From Chloroflexota bacterium (GTDB taxonomy: Bacteria; Chloroflexota; Dehalococcoidia; Lucifugimonadales; Lucifugimonadaceae), in contig PASL01000011.1 in the NCBI GenBank assembly GCA_002712125.1, positions 1-12,672 on the forward strand: a stretch of DNA of 12,672 bases, given 5' to 3'. The position numbers were made by a program, and so were the translations under genes. Below the pieces are notes generated by a model. That model worked only from the letters and a program-made list of their open reading frames with translations, searched no databases and had not been told where the DNA came from. Of this stretch, positions 6,310 through 12,672 are shown one piece after another. The number at the start of each line of letters is the position of its first letter. Position 1 is the first letter of the stretch.

Positions 6310-7929
6310 CTACCAGCCAATAGCCACCCCATCTTTTCTTGGCTCTGTCCCGCCCACCAACAAATTACTAGAATGTTCTCTAGAAATTATTTGACCTCCA
6401 CCAAAACTTACCCTATCATATCCTGAAACAATGTTGACCTTGTGCCCCTTCTTCGTTAATTCATTCACTAATTCTGAATTCACTCCTTCCTCAAGATGAA
6501 CTGTACCGTCTCCCTCAACATCGATTCTAAATCTTAATGCATCTAAGGCTTTTTGTGGGTCTAGATCAAAATCAATCATATTAACTAAAGTTTGCAAATG
6601 TCCTTGAGGCTGCTGAAATCCCCCCATGACCCCAAAGCTAAGGTACAACTCACCATTTTTTGTAGCCATCCCTGGAATAATTGTATGGTAAGGCTTTTTA
6701 TTAGGCTCTAAATAATTTGGATGCTCAGGATCAAGTGAGAAAAGAGAGCCTCTATTTTGTAAAGCTATTCCATAGTCCGGGACTACTAAACCAGTACCGA
6801 AGCTACTATATAAACTATTGATAAAAGAGCAGGCATTACCCTCTCCATCAACGACCGAGAGATAAACTGTATCACTACCACCCATAGGATTTCCATAACA
6901 TATATTAGAGTTTTTCTCATTTGCAGATATTTCCATAACTCTTCTTGACGCATAATCTTTTGATAACAATTCATTAACTGGAACATGAGACTTATTTGGA
7001 TCTGCAACATAAAATAAACCATCTGCAAAAGCCAATCTCATAGATTCAATTAAGTGATGATAGGTTTCAGGTGATTGCAAACCCATAGACCTGATATCAA
7101 AATTTTCAACAATATTTAATGCCATAAGAGCAATTATTCCGGCACCATTTGGAGGGCATTCCCATATTTCATAACCCCTATAGTTTGTACTTATTGGTTT
7201 TACCCATTCAGATTTATGCTTAATAAGGTCTTCCATACATAACCAGCCACCTTCAGACTGAATAAAATTGGTTATAGCTGATGCTATTTCACCGTTATAG
7301 AAAGCTTCAGCTCCACCTTCTGAAATAATCCTCAATGATTTAGCGAGTTCAGGCAACTTTACAATATCACCGTACTTTGGAGGATTACCATTTGGTAGAA
7401 ATTGTTCTCCAGACTTCCTAAAACTCAGTTTTTCAATAACTTCTTTTGATGACCATGCATTTGATATAACTTCAGAAACAGGAAAACCTTTTTCTGCATA
7501 ATTAATTGAGTCGTGCAAAACATCTGATAAATTCATTGAACCAAATTTATTAATTATTGATTCCCATCCATCAACTGTTCCCGGTACACTAACAGCAAAA
7601 TGGGAATTATTTTTTTCGTTAGGAATAGACTTCAAACCTAAATCTGTCAAATCTTGTACTCGAACATTACTTGACTGACAGCCAGATCCATTAATTGCAA
7701 ATACTTTTTTTTGCTTGTTATCCCAGTACAAAGCAAACATATCACCACCTATGCCAGTAGACATAGGTTCAACAACATTAAGAACAGCTGCTGTTGCAAC
7801 AGCAGCATCAACTGCATTACCTCCATTTTTTAAAATTTCTAAACCTGATTGAGATGCAAGTGGCTGACTAGTAGCTACCATACCATTTTTTGCTAGTACT
7901 GCAGATCTTCTCGAAACGAAATTAAACAT
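6310..7929 (-). CDS. Gamma-glutamyltransferase family Ntn-hydrolase (cytoplasmic type)
   Basis: A 539-residue proenzyme of the gamma-glutamyltranspeptidase family, expected to self-cleave before Thr354 (GGSDTVYLSVVDGEGN, the counterpart of E. coli Thr391 in TTHYSVVD). The N-terminal GMVATSQPLAS and GGNAVDAAVA (36-45) and the GIGGDMFALYW (59-69) segment are typical of the large subunit. In the small subunit, QNRGSLFSLDP (391-401) and GVMGGFQQPQGH (433-444) follow the cytosolic GGT-like subfamily in place of the PGGS signature of E. coli GGT. There is no signal peptide, so it is not a periplasmic glutathione scavenger. The usual glutamate-carboxylate arginine region (around GSGCQSSN, 81-88) looks altered, so an acylase or other amide hydrolase activity is possible. 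GGAG at 7940-7937 with a 7-nt spacer supports the ATG. It diverges from the dehydrogenase gene. Confidence 0.87.
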   Translation of the reverse strand: MFNFVSRRSAVLAKNGMVATSQPLASQSGLEILKNGGNAVDAAVATAAVLNVVEPMSTGIGGDMFALYWDNKQKKVFAINGSGCQSSNVRVQDLTDLGLKSIPNEKNNSHFAVSVPGTVDGWESIINKFGSMNLSDVLHDSINYAEKGFPVSEVISNAWSSKEVIEKLSFRKSGEQFLPNGNPPKYGDIVKLPELAKSLRIISEGGAEAFYNGEIASAITNFIQSEGGWLCMEDLIKHKSEWVKPISTNYRGYEIWECPPNGAGIIALMALNIVENFDIRSMGLQSPETYHHLIESMRLAFADGLFYVADPNKSHVPVNELLSKDYASRRVMEISANEKNSNICYGNPMGGSDTVYLSVVDGEGNACSFINSLYSSFGTGLVVPDYGIALQNRGSLFSLDPEHPNYLEPNKKPYHTIIPGMATKNGELYLSFGVMGGFQQPQGHLQTLVNMIDFDLDPQKALDALRFRIDVEGDGTVHLEEGVNSELVNELTKKGHKVNIVSGYDRVSFGGGQIISREHSSNLLVGGTEPRKDGVAIGW

Positions 7930-8011
7930 ATAAATACTCCAGTCTATATCAGTCCAATAATGAATAAAAGTTTGATAACATATATCGAAAAAATATCTAT
8001 TTTGAGTTAAC

Positions 8012-8017
8012 TATAAA
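8012..8017 (+). promoter_or_regulatory. Candidate -10 element of the dehydrogenase gene
   Basis: TATAAA ends 6 nt before the ATG at 8024, and there is no Shine-Dalgarno sequence, again suggesting a leaderless start. The -35 region at 7989-7994 is A-rich and unconvincing. The rest of the 94-nt divergent region (7930-8023) shows no other clear element. Confidence 0.28.
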
Positions 8018-8023
8018 AAAATT

Positions 8024-9094
8024 ATGAAAAATTTTCTACCTAATGTAGGCCTTGTATGCAACAAAGAAGTCTATGAAAATTATATTGATCTCCAAGACCT
8101 TGAAAAACTTAAGAAAATTTCGAACTTTCAGTGGTTAGAACTAAATGAATTTTCTAGTTGGGATGAGTCTCCAGAATCATCAGATATAATCAAAAAAGAG
8201 TTAAGGAAATTTACGCAAAATCTCAATGCTATTATCGTTTGCCACGGATCACCAAAGATTACAAAAGAAATTATAGATAATTCAAAAAGCTTATCATTTA
8301 TAGGAGAACTCGAAGGCGATAGATTTTCTAGAAGAATAGATTCAGGGTATGCAATAAGCAAAAAGATAAATGTTATAGATACGTCTCATGGATCATCATA
8401 TCCAGTATCAGAGTGGGCTTTGGGGTTAATTTTAATTGGTCTTAGAAGTGCAGGATATCATTTCAGAAAAATTATAGATAACCAATACTGGCAACCAAAT
8501 AATGAAAAAAATGACATAATTTTTCAAAATGAAGAGTTGACTGAAAAAAAAATAGGTTTAATCGGATTTGGATATATTGCTAAAAGGTTATGTGAATATC
8601 TTGAACCGTTTAAGACAAAAATATCTGTCTATGACCCTTATGTTTCTAAAAATACATTAAGCAAGCTTAGTTATTCTAAAATGGAACTGAATCAAATATT
8701 TTCTGAAAATGACGTAGTAGTTTGCTTAGCTCCATTAACGCCGGCAACCAAAAATATGATTAAGATTGATCATTTTAATCTCTTAAATGACGGTGCAGTT
8801 TTTGTAAATGTATCAAGAGGACAAATAGTTAATACTAAAGATATGATATATGCATTACAAAATAAAAAAATAACTGCATGCTTAGATGTATTTGACCCTG
8901 AACCAATACCAATCAACTCTGAAATTCGAAAATTATCTAATGTTTTTTTATCACCTCATATAGCAGGAACTACTAAACGTTCTAGAACAAGATTCTTTGA
9001 AGAAATGGTTAATGAAATGTACAGACATTTTTCTGGTAATAAAACACTTCACAATATAACACTATCAACTATAAAAAACAGAAAAGGATATTAA
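8024..9094 (+). CDS. D-isomer-specific 2-hydroxyacid dehydrogenase
   Basis: A 356-residue NAD(P)-dependent oxidoreductase of the D-2-hydroxyacid dehydrogenase family (D-3-phosphoglycerate dehydrogenase, glyoxylate/hydroxypyruvate reductase and relatives). The coenzyme domain begins KKIGLIGFGYIAKRL (175-189), with a modified GxGxxA loop. Asp204 (VYDPY) sits at the end of the second strand, favouring NAD over NADP. The catalytic triad is Arg265 (NVSRGQIVN), Glu293 (DPEPI) and His312 (SPHIAGTT). The family signature for the substrate loop is intact. There is no ACT domain, so it is unlikely to be a regulated serine-pathway SerA. The substrate is not predictable. It stands alone on the plus strand, divergent from the GGT-family gene, and its mRNA probably ends in the hairpin at 9129-9155. 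Confidence 0.9.
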   Translation: MKNFLPNVGLVCNKEVYENYIDLQDLEKLKKISNFQWLELNEFSSWDESPESSDIIKKELRKFTQNLNAIIVCHGSPKITKEIIDNSKSLSFIGELEGDRFSRRIDSGYAISKKINVIDTSHGSSYPVSEWALGLILIGLRSAGYHFRKIIDNQYWQPNNEKNDIIFQNEELTEKKIGLIGFGYIAKRLCEYLEPFKTKISVYDPYVSKNTLSKLSYSKMELNQIFSENDVVVCLAPLTPATKNMIKIDHFNLLNDGAVFVNVSRGQIVNTKDMIYALQNKKITACLDVFDPEPIPINSEIRKLSNVFLSPHIAGTTKRSRTRFFEEMVNEMYRHFSGNKTLHNITLSTIKNRKGY

Positions 9095-9104
9095 TACTCG
9101 CTTG

Positions 9105-9228
9105 CGTGTAGAACACCGTGTAAAAATCAAGTGTAATTCATTTATATATACACTTTTCCGTGTAGAATAAAATTTTATAATACAAATCAACAATTTTACG
9201 TGTAGGCTTAATTCCTCTTACCGTGTAG
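9105..9228 (+). repeat. Cluster of CGTGTAG heptamer repeats
   Basis: CGTGTAG occurs exactly at 9105-9111, 9159-9165, 9199-9205 and 9222-9228. Variants are CGTGTAA at 9117-9123 and AGTGTAA at 9130-9136, plus an inverted AGTGTAT at 9154-9148. Spacing between copies is irregular (12, 13, 29, 40 and 23 nt). On the minus strand the copies extend to a loose consensus YTACACGnnAA. The heptamer contains CG, scarce in this AT-rich DNA, so the clustering is unlikely to be chance. It occupies the non-coding gap between the convergent ends of the dehydrogenase and prmC genes. It does not match DnaA boxes or a CRISPR layout; its function is unknown. Confidence 0.6.
9129..9155. terminator. Possible bidirectional intrinsic terminator
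   Basis: AAGTGTA (9129-9135) and TACACTT (9149-9155) form a perfect 7-bp stem with a 13-nt AT-rich loop. Reading plus, the stem runs into TTTT; reading minus, it is followed by GATTTTT. It is therefore suitably placed to end both the dehydrogenase and the guaB3-hisS-prfA-prmC transcripts, which converge here. The stem is short and only moderately GC-rich, so its strength is uncertain. Confidence 0.42.
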
Positions 9229-9238
9229 TTTGTAAAAA

Positions 9239-10081
9239 CTATGTCGTTATTGATAATATCCTTGAATAGCCTGAGTAATCATTTGTTATATTATATTTTA
9301 GACTACTAGGTAATGCTGAAAGTATTTTTTCTAATGGTGATAAAACTTGAGGGTCAATTTCAATAAATATACCCGAAGGGGTATGTTTACTAATTTTATT
9401 TATTCCTTTATTGATAATTTTCGAAATTATACTCATACCATCTATTCCGCCATCTAATGCTAAAACTGGTTCATAAAGAACTTCTTTTTGAAGGTTTTTT
9501 ATATTCTCAGTCCTAATATAGGGAGGATTAGATATAACAATATCAAATTTGCAATCAATATTTGCAAATAAATTACCTTGCACAAAGTTAATAATTACAT
9601 CATTATTATTCGCATTAATCTTTGCTACATCTATGGCGTCTTTGGAAATATCAACCGCATAAATTCTTGAATCAGATATTTCTTTAGCTATTGAGATTGC
9701 AATAGAGCCAGAACCCGTTCCAATATCAATTATATTAGGATTTTTAATTTCATTTTGCCTAATAAATTCTATACATTTTTCTATTAAGATTTCTGTTTCA
9801 GGCCGAGGTATAAGTACATTTTCATTAACATAAAATTTTGATTTATAAAAATTCACCTCTTCTGTAATATATTGAATAGGAAAACCTAATGCTCTTTTTT
9901 TTATTATTTCCAATAAAAATGATTGATTTGAAACACTAAGTTTGGTATCTTTTATTATTTTTTTTTCACTTATAAAATAGTTCAATAATATTGAAGCTTC
10001 TATATCATGATCATCAATGTCATGATTTTGAAGGTGGGTCAATATGAAACTATATAGATTTGGGAAATTTATTTTTTTCAA
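9239..10081 (-). CDS. prmC: Peptide chain release factor N5-glutamine methyltransferase
   Basis: A 280-residue S-adenosylmethionine-dependent methyltransferase that modifies the GGQ glutamine of class I release factors. It has the small helical N-terminal domain (about 1-75), the linker IPRPETE (91-97), the SAM motif DIGTGSGSIA (119-128) and the catalytic SNPPY (184-188) that binds the target glutamine. LYEPVLALDGG (202-212) is a further PrmC signature. The length is normal for the family. The start codon is TTG at 10081-10079, within TTGA, which overlaps the prfA stop TGA by 4 nt. No ATG occurs nearby in frame, and later starts would remove the recognition domain. Its presumed substrate, RF1, is encoded by the upstream gene, so enzyme and target are translated in tandem. 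Confidence 0.95.
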   Translation of the reverse strand: MKKINFPNLYSFILTHLQNHDIDDHDIEASILLNYFISEKKIIKDTKLSVSNQSFLLEIIKKRALGFPIQYITEEVNFYKSKFYVNENVLIPRPETEILIEKCIEFIRQNEIKNPNIIDIGTGSGSIAISIAKEISDSRIYAVDISKDAIDVAKINANNNDVIINFVQGNLFANIDCKFDIVISNPPYIRTENIKNLQKEVLYEPVLALDGGIDGMSIISKIINKGINKISKHTPSGIFIEIDPQVLSPLEKILSALPSSLKYNITNDYSGYSRILSITT

Positions 10082-11172
10082 TTACTTGTATTAGATTCTA
10101 ATGACGCTAATTTTTTGGCCTGTTCTTCTTGCAGTAATGGATCAATAAAAACATCTAAATCCCCGTCTAAAACTTGGACCATTTGGTGGCTAGTTATATT
10201 AATTCTATGGTCTGTAATTCTAGATTGTGGAAAATTATAAGTCCTAATTTTTTCAGATCTATCTCCAGTTCCAACCTGAGATTTTCGGTTAGCGCTTATC
10301 TCATCTCTTTGCTTTCTAATTTCATTATCCCAAAGCCTAGACCTTAAGATTTCTAGGGCTTGTAATTTATTTTGTAGTTGAGATCTTTCATTTTGGCATT
10401 GAACTACAATTCCAGAAGGTTCATGAGTTATTCTAATAGCGGTTGCAACCTTATTAACATTTTGCCCTCCTGCACCACCTGAATGAAAAACATCTATTTT
10501 TATATCATTTTCTTTTATTTCAACATCTATTTCTTCTGCCTTAGGTAAAACAGCCACAGTTATTGTGGATGTATGAATTCTTCCTTGAGACTCAGTAGAA
10601 GGAACTCTTTGTACTCTATGAACTCCACTTTCTAAGTGCAACCTTTGATAAACTTTTTCACCACTGATTTCAAAAGTCACCTCTTTTATTCCACCTACTC
10701 CAGTATCGTTTTGACTAAGAATTTTTAGTCTCCAGGATTTCAACTCACTATATCTTTGATACATACGAAAAATATCCGAAGCAAATAATCCAGCTTCATC
10801 ACCTCCTGCACCTGCTCTTATTTCTATAACTGCATCTGCTAAATCTGCGTCATCTTTAGGTATTAATTCTAGTTTGATTTTTTCGGTTGATAGTAGTATT
10901 TTTTCTTCTAATAATTGAGCTTCTTCTCTAGCCATTTCAATAACATCAGGATCAGTTTCTTCTTTAATTATTTCTTTAGTGTCGTTCAAATTTTTCTCAC
11001 TATGATTTATGTCACTCCACAAGTCAACTATTGTTTGAAGTTGACTATATTCCCTTCCAAGTTTTCTTATTGAATTTGGATCAGATGCTATCTCGTTTTG
11101 AGACATAAGTTTTTCTATCTCAAGGTATCTTGCTTGGATTTCATCTAATCTATTTTGCATTGATTGAAGCAT
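10078..11172 (-). CDS. prfA: Peptide chain release factor 1 (RF1)
   Basis: A 364-residue class I release factor that recognises UAA and UAG stop codons on the ribosome and triggers hydrolysis of peptidyl-tRNA. It has a coiled N-terminal domain (about 1-105), AGAGGDEA (120-127), the codon-recognition region RVQRVPSTESQGRIHTS (186-202) and the catalytic GGQ at 235-237 in HSGGAGGQNVN. Gln237 is the expected PrmC target. The tripeptide anticodon is PST (191-193) where RF1 usually has PAT or PVT; the codon is TCT, one base from an alanine GCT. There is no RF2-type SPF, so assignment to RF1 is firm. It starts 7 nt after the hisS stop; an AGG overlapping that stop can serve as ribosome site. Met5 is a possible later start. 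Confidence 0.96.
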   Translation of the reverse strand: MLQSMQNRLDEIQARYLEIEKLMSQNEIASDPNSIRKLGREYSQLQTIVDLWSDINHSEKNLNDTKEIIKEETDPDVIEMAREEAQLLEEKILLSTEKIKLELIPKDDADLADAVIEIRAGAGGDEAGLFASDIFRMYQRYSELKSWRLKILSQNDTGVGGIKEVTFEISGEKVYQRLHLESGVHRVQRVPSTESQGRIHTSTITVAVLPKAEEIDVEIKENDIKIDVFHSGGAGGQNVNKVATAIRITHEPSGIVVQCQNERSQLQNKLQALEILRSRLWDNEIRKQRDEISANRKSQVGTGDRSEKIRTYNFPQSRITDHRINITSHQMVQVLDGDLDVFIDPLLQEEQAKKLASLESNTSN

Positions 11173-11179
11173 TATTAAC

Positions 11180-12457
11180 CTATAATATATTTTCTATATA
11201 TCTAATTATGACATCTGATTCTAAATTAACTTCTTTTTGGGAGCCGGTAGAAGATAAGTCCTTTATGTTCACTGACTCTTTGGAAATTTCGTCTGGCCCT
11301 ACAATAATTGCGATTTTTGCATTAATATTATTTGCATAGCGCATCTGTGATTTCATTGATCGATTAGGGGCAAAAACCGTAGATAAGCCATTATCTCTTA
11401 AGTCAGAAATCAAACCCCACAGTTCTTCTAAAACTTCACCCATGTGTATAATTACAACATCAATTGTTTGATTACCTGGTATTTCAACTTTTTGTTTTTT
11501 AAGTTCAATTATCATTCTTTCAATTCCAGACCCAAATCCTATACCAGGTGTTGGAGTTCCCCCAAGCATCTCTATTAGAGGATCATATCTTCCTCCACCT
11601 AAAATAGTACCTTGAGTGCCAGAATTTTTTGGAATAAATTCAAATACTGTTCTATTATAATAATCTAAACCTCTTACCAGTTTGTTGTCTATTTCATAAT
11701 GAAAATCTTCATTATTTTCAGCAAATTTATTGAGTAGAGAAATTAGCCTTTCCCAATGTATTTTTGACTCCTCAGATAAATAGTCCACTGATTTAGGAGC
11801 ATCTGATGATAGTTCTTTGGTCACAGCCTCCTTTGAATCTAATAATCTAAGTGGTGATCTTGCTAATCGAACAGAATCTATTTTAGGAAGTTTGTGAATA
11901 AATTGCTTGTAATAATTTGATAAATCTCTTAAATATTTTTCCCTAGTTTTTGAATCTCCTAGAGTATTGATTTTAAGTTTTACACTTCGTAAGCCAAGAT
12001 TTTTAATATATTTCCAACCTAATTGTATAATCTCTGCATCGTATTCTGGATTTTCATCACCAATAATTTCACATCCAAATTGATGATGTTCACGCAACCT
12101 ACCTGCCTGAGGTCTTTCATATCTAAACATTGAAGCATTATAAAAATACTTTTGAGGTTGAGGTTGATTTTTCATACCATTTTCGATATATGCTCTACAA
12201 ACTGACGCCGTGCCCTCTGGCCTAAGTGTTATAGAATCACCACCAAGATCGTTAAATGAATACATCTCTTTCATTACAACGTCAGTGCCTTCTCCGACTC
12301 CTCTTTTAAATAAATTAGTATCCTCAAAGGTTGGAGTTTCTATGCTTTGAAACCCAAATTTATTAGCTGTATTCTTGGCCGTATCCAGGACATAATTCCA
12401 ATACTTTTGCTGTTCTGGCAATATGTCCGATGTACCTCTGGGTCTAGTAAATTTCAT
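11180..12457 (-). CDS. hisS: Histidyl-tRNA synthetase
   Basis: A 425-residue class II aminoacyl-tRNA synthetase that charges tRNA-His. The opening RPRGTSDILPE (5-15) is characteristic. Motif 2 lies in FYNASMFRYERPQ through HHQFGCEIIG (105-133), with a catalytic arginine at Arg112. The histidine-specific motif is RGLDYYNRT (262-270). Motif 3 is GIGFGSGIER (305-314), preceded by GGGRYD (288-292 region). The C-terminal anticodon-binding domain covers about 330-425. The length is normal. The ATG overlaps the upstream guaB3-like stop in ATGA (4 nt), and GGATTAGG lies just before it. The downstream prfA begins 7 nt after its stop. The gene is therefore the second member of a coupled translation/nucleotide operon. 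Confidence 0.97.
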   Translation of the reverse strand: MKFTRPRGTSDILPEQQKYWNYVLDTAKNTANKFGFQSIETPTFEDTNLFKRGVGEGTDVVMKEMYSFNDLGGDSITLRPEGTASVCRAYIENGMKNQPQPQKYFYNASMFRYERPQAGRLREHHQFGCEIIGDENPEYDAEIIQLGWKYIKNLGLRSVKLKINTLGDSKTREKYLRDLSNYYKQFIHKLPKIDSVRLARSPLRLLDSKEAVTKELSSDAPKSVDYLSEESKIHWERLISLLNKFAENNEDFHYEIDNKLVRGLDYYNRTVFEFIPKNSGTQGTILGGGRYDPLIEMLGGTPTPGIGFGSGIERMIIELKKQKVEIPGNQTIDVVIIHMGEVLEELWGLISDLRDNGLSTVFAPNRSMKSQMRYANNINAKIAIIVGPDEISKESVNIKDLSSTGSQKEVNLESDVIIRYIENIL

Positions 12458-12672
12458 GTGCCTAATCCAGCAGATTGATATATTTTTCCTTCTGTCTTAA
12501 TCGCAGGAGCATACACCATTTTTGCTTTATTCATTTCTTTCAAGTTTCTAGCACCAACATATCCCATACATACTCTTAATGCACCAACAAGGTTCAATGT
12601 TCCATCTGTTCGAGAAGATGGGCCAAATAATAATTCTTCTAAAGAATATTCTGCACCTAACTTAATTCTTGT
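12454..12672 (-). CDS. IMP dehydrogenase family protein, GuaB3-like (C-terminal fragment)
   Basis: The last 72 residues are present; the 5' part lies beyond the right edge. The fragment contains FGPSSRTDGTLNLVGALRV, then MGYVGARNLKEM, and ends YAPAIKTEGKIYQSAGLGT. The G-P-S-x-x-x-DGT-N-L-x-GALR pattern matches the C-terminal end of the GuaB3-type IMP dehydrogenase-related proteins of actinobacteria and relatives, not the SVEGRVPYKG-type end of classical GuaB. Classical family members oxidise IMP to XMP in GMP synthesis; GuaB3 is often annotated as IMPDH-related and has been linked to GMP reductase activity. Its TGA overlaps the hisS ATG by 4 nt. The active-site cysteine loop lies outside the window, so activity cannot be judged. 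Confidence 0.75.
   Translation of the reverse strand, partial: TRIKLGAEYSLEELLFGPSSRTDGTLNLVGALRVCMGYVGARNLKEMNKAKMVYAPAIKTEGKIYQSAGLGT

Noticed and set aside
6786..7028. Minus-strand open frame in another frame of the GGT-family gene
   Set aside because: It overlaps the segment around the catalytic threonine of an intact 539-residue gene; there is no sign of a frameshift.
9095..9238. A small gene or tRNA in the prmC-dehydrogenase gap
   Set aside because: No open frame with a start and ribosome site and no cloverleaf could be found; only repeats and one hairpin are supported.

Overview
The window is AT-rich, densely coded bacterial chromosome (GC about 30% by eye). It contains ten complete protein-coding genes and two genes cut by the window edges. 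I see no tRNA, rRNA, CRISPR array, insertion sequence or phage gene. The combination of an actinobacterial/archaeal-type inositol-3-phosphate synthase, a PimA-like glycosyltransferase, a phosphatidylinositol-phosphate-synthase-like enzyme, a GuaB3-like protein, and catabolic amidohydrolase, 2-hydroxyacid dehydrogenase and GGT-family genes fits a low-GC marine Chloroflexota lineage (SAR202/Dehalococcoidia-like). A low-GC marine actinobacterium is the main alternative. This placement is an inference from gene content, not a search result.

Left edge: the first codons of an ammonium transporter (minus strand) face a metal-dependent amidohydrolase (plus strand, 187-1032). Between them lies an array of six half-sites (read as GAAAC on the minus strand) at exact 11-bp spacing. 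It resembles GlnR operators of nitrogen control and sits just upstream of a candidate transporter promoter.

Centre-left, 1013-6243 on the minus strand, in transcription order: a DNA-binding regulator with a possible phospholipase-D-like sensor half, ino1, a PimA-like mannosyltransferase, a CDP-alcohol phosphatidyltransferase and a membrane-anchored gluzincin peptidase. The last three are nearly or actually overlapping. Together they can make inositol phosphate from glucose 6-phosphate, attach it to CDP-diacylglycerol, and glycosylate the inositol lipid. The peptidase gene overlaps the convergent amidohydrolase gene by 20 nt.

Centre: a GGT-family N-terminal nucleophile hydrolase (minus) and a D-2-hydroxyacid dehydrogenase (plus) diverge from a 94-nt intergenic region.

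Right, 9239-12672 on the minus strand: guaB3-like (partial), hisS, prfA and prmC form a tightly coupled housekeeping operon with 4-nt overlaps at guaB3/hisS and prfA/prmC. prmC starts with TTG. PrmC is expected to methylate the GGQ glutamine of the RF1 encoded just upstream. This RF1 has PST in place of the usual PAT/PVT stop-codon-reading tripeptide. The convergent gap between prmC and the dehydrogenase (9095-9238) holds a cluster of CGTGTAG heptamers and a hairpin that could terminate transcription in both directions.

The longest stretches without a gene are 146 nt (41-186) and 144 nt (9095-9238). Both contain the repeats described below.
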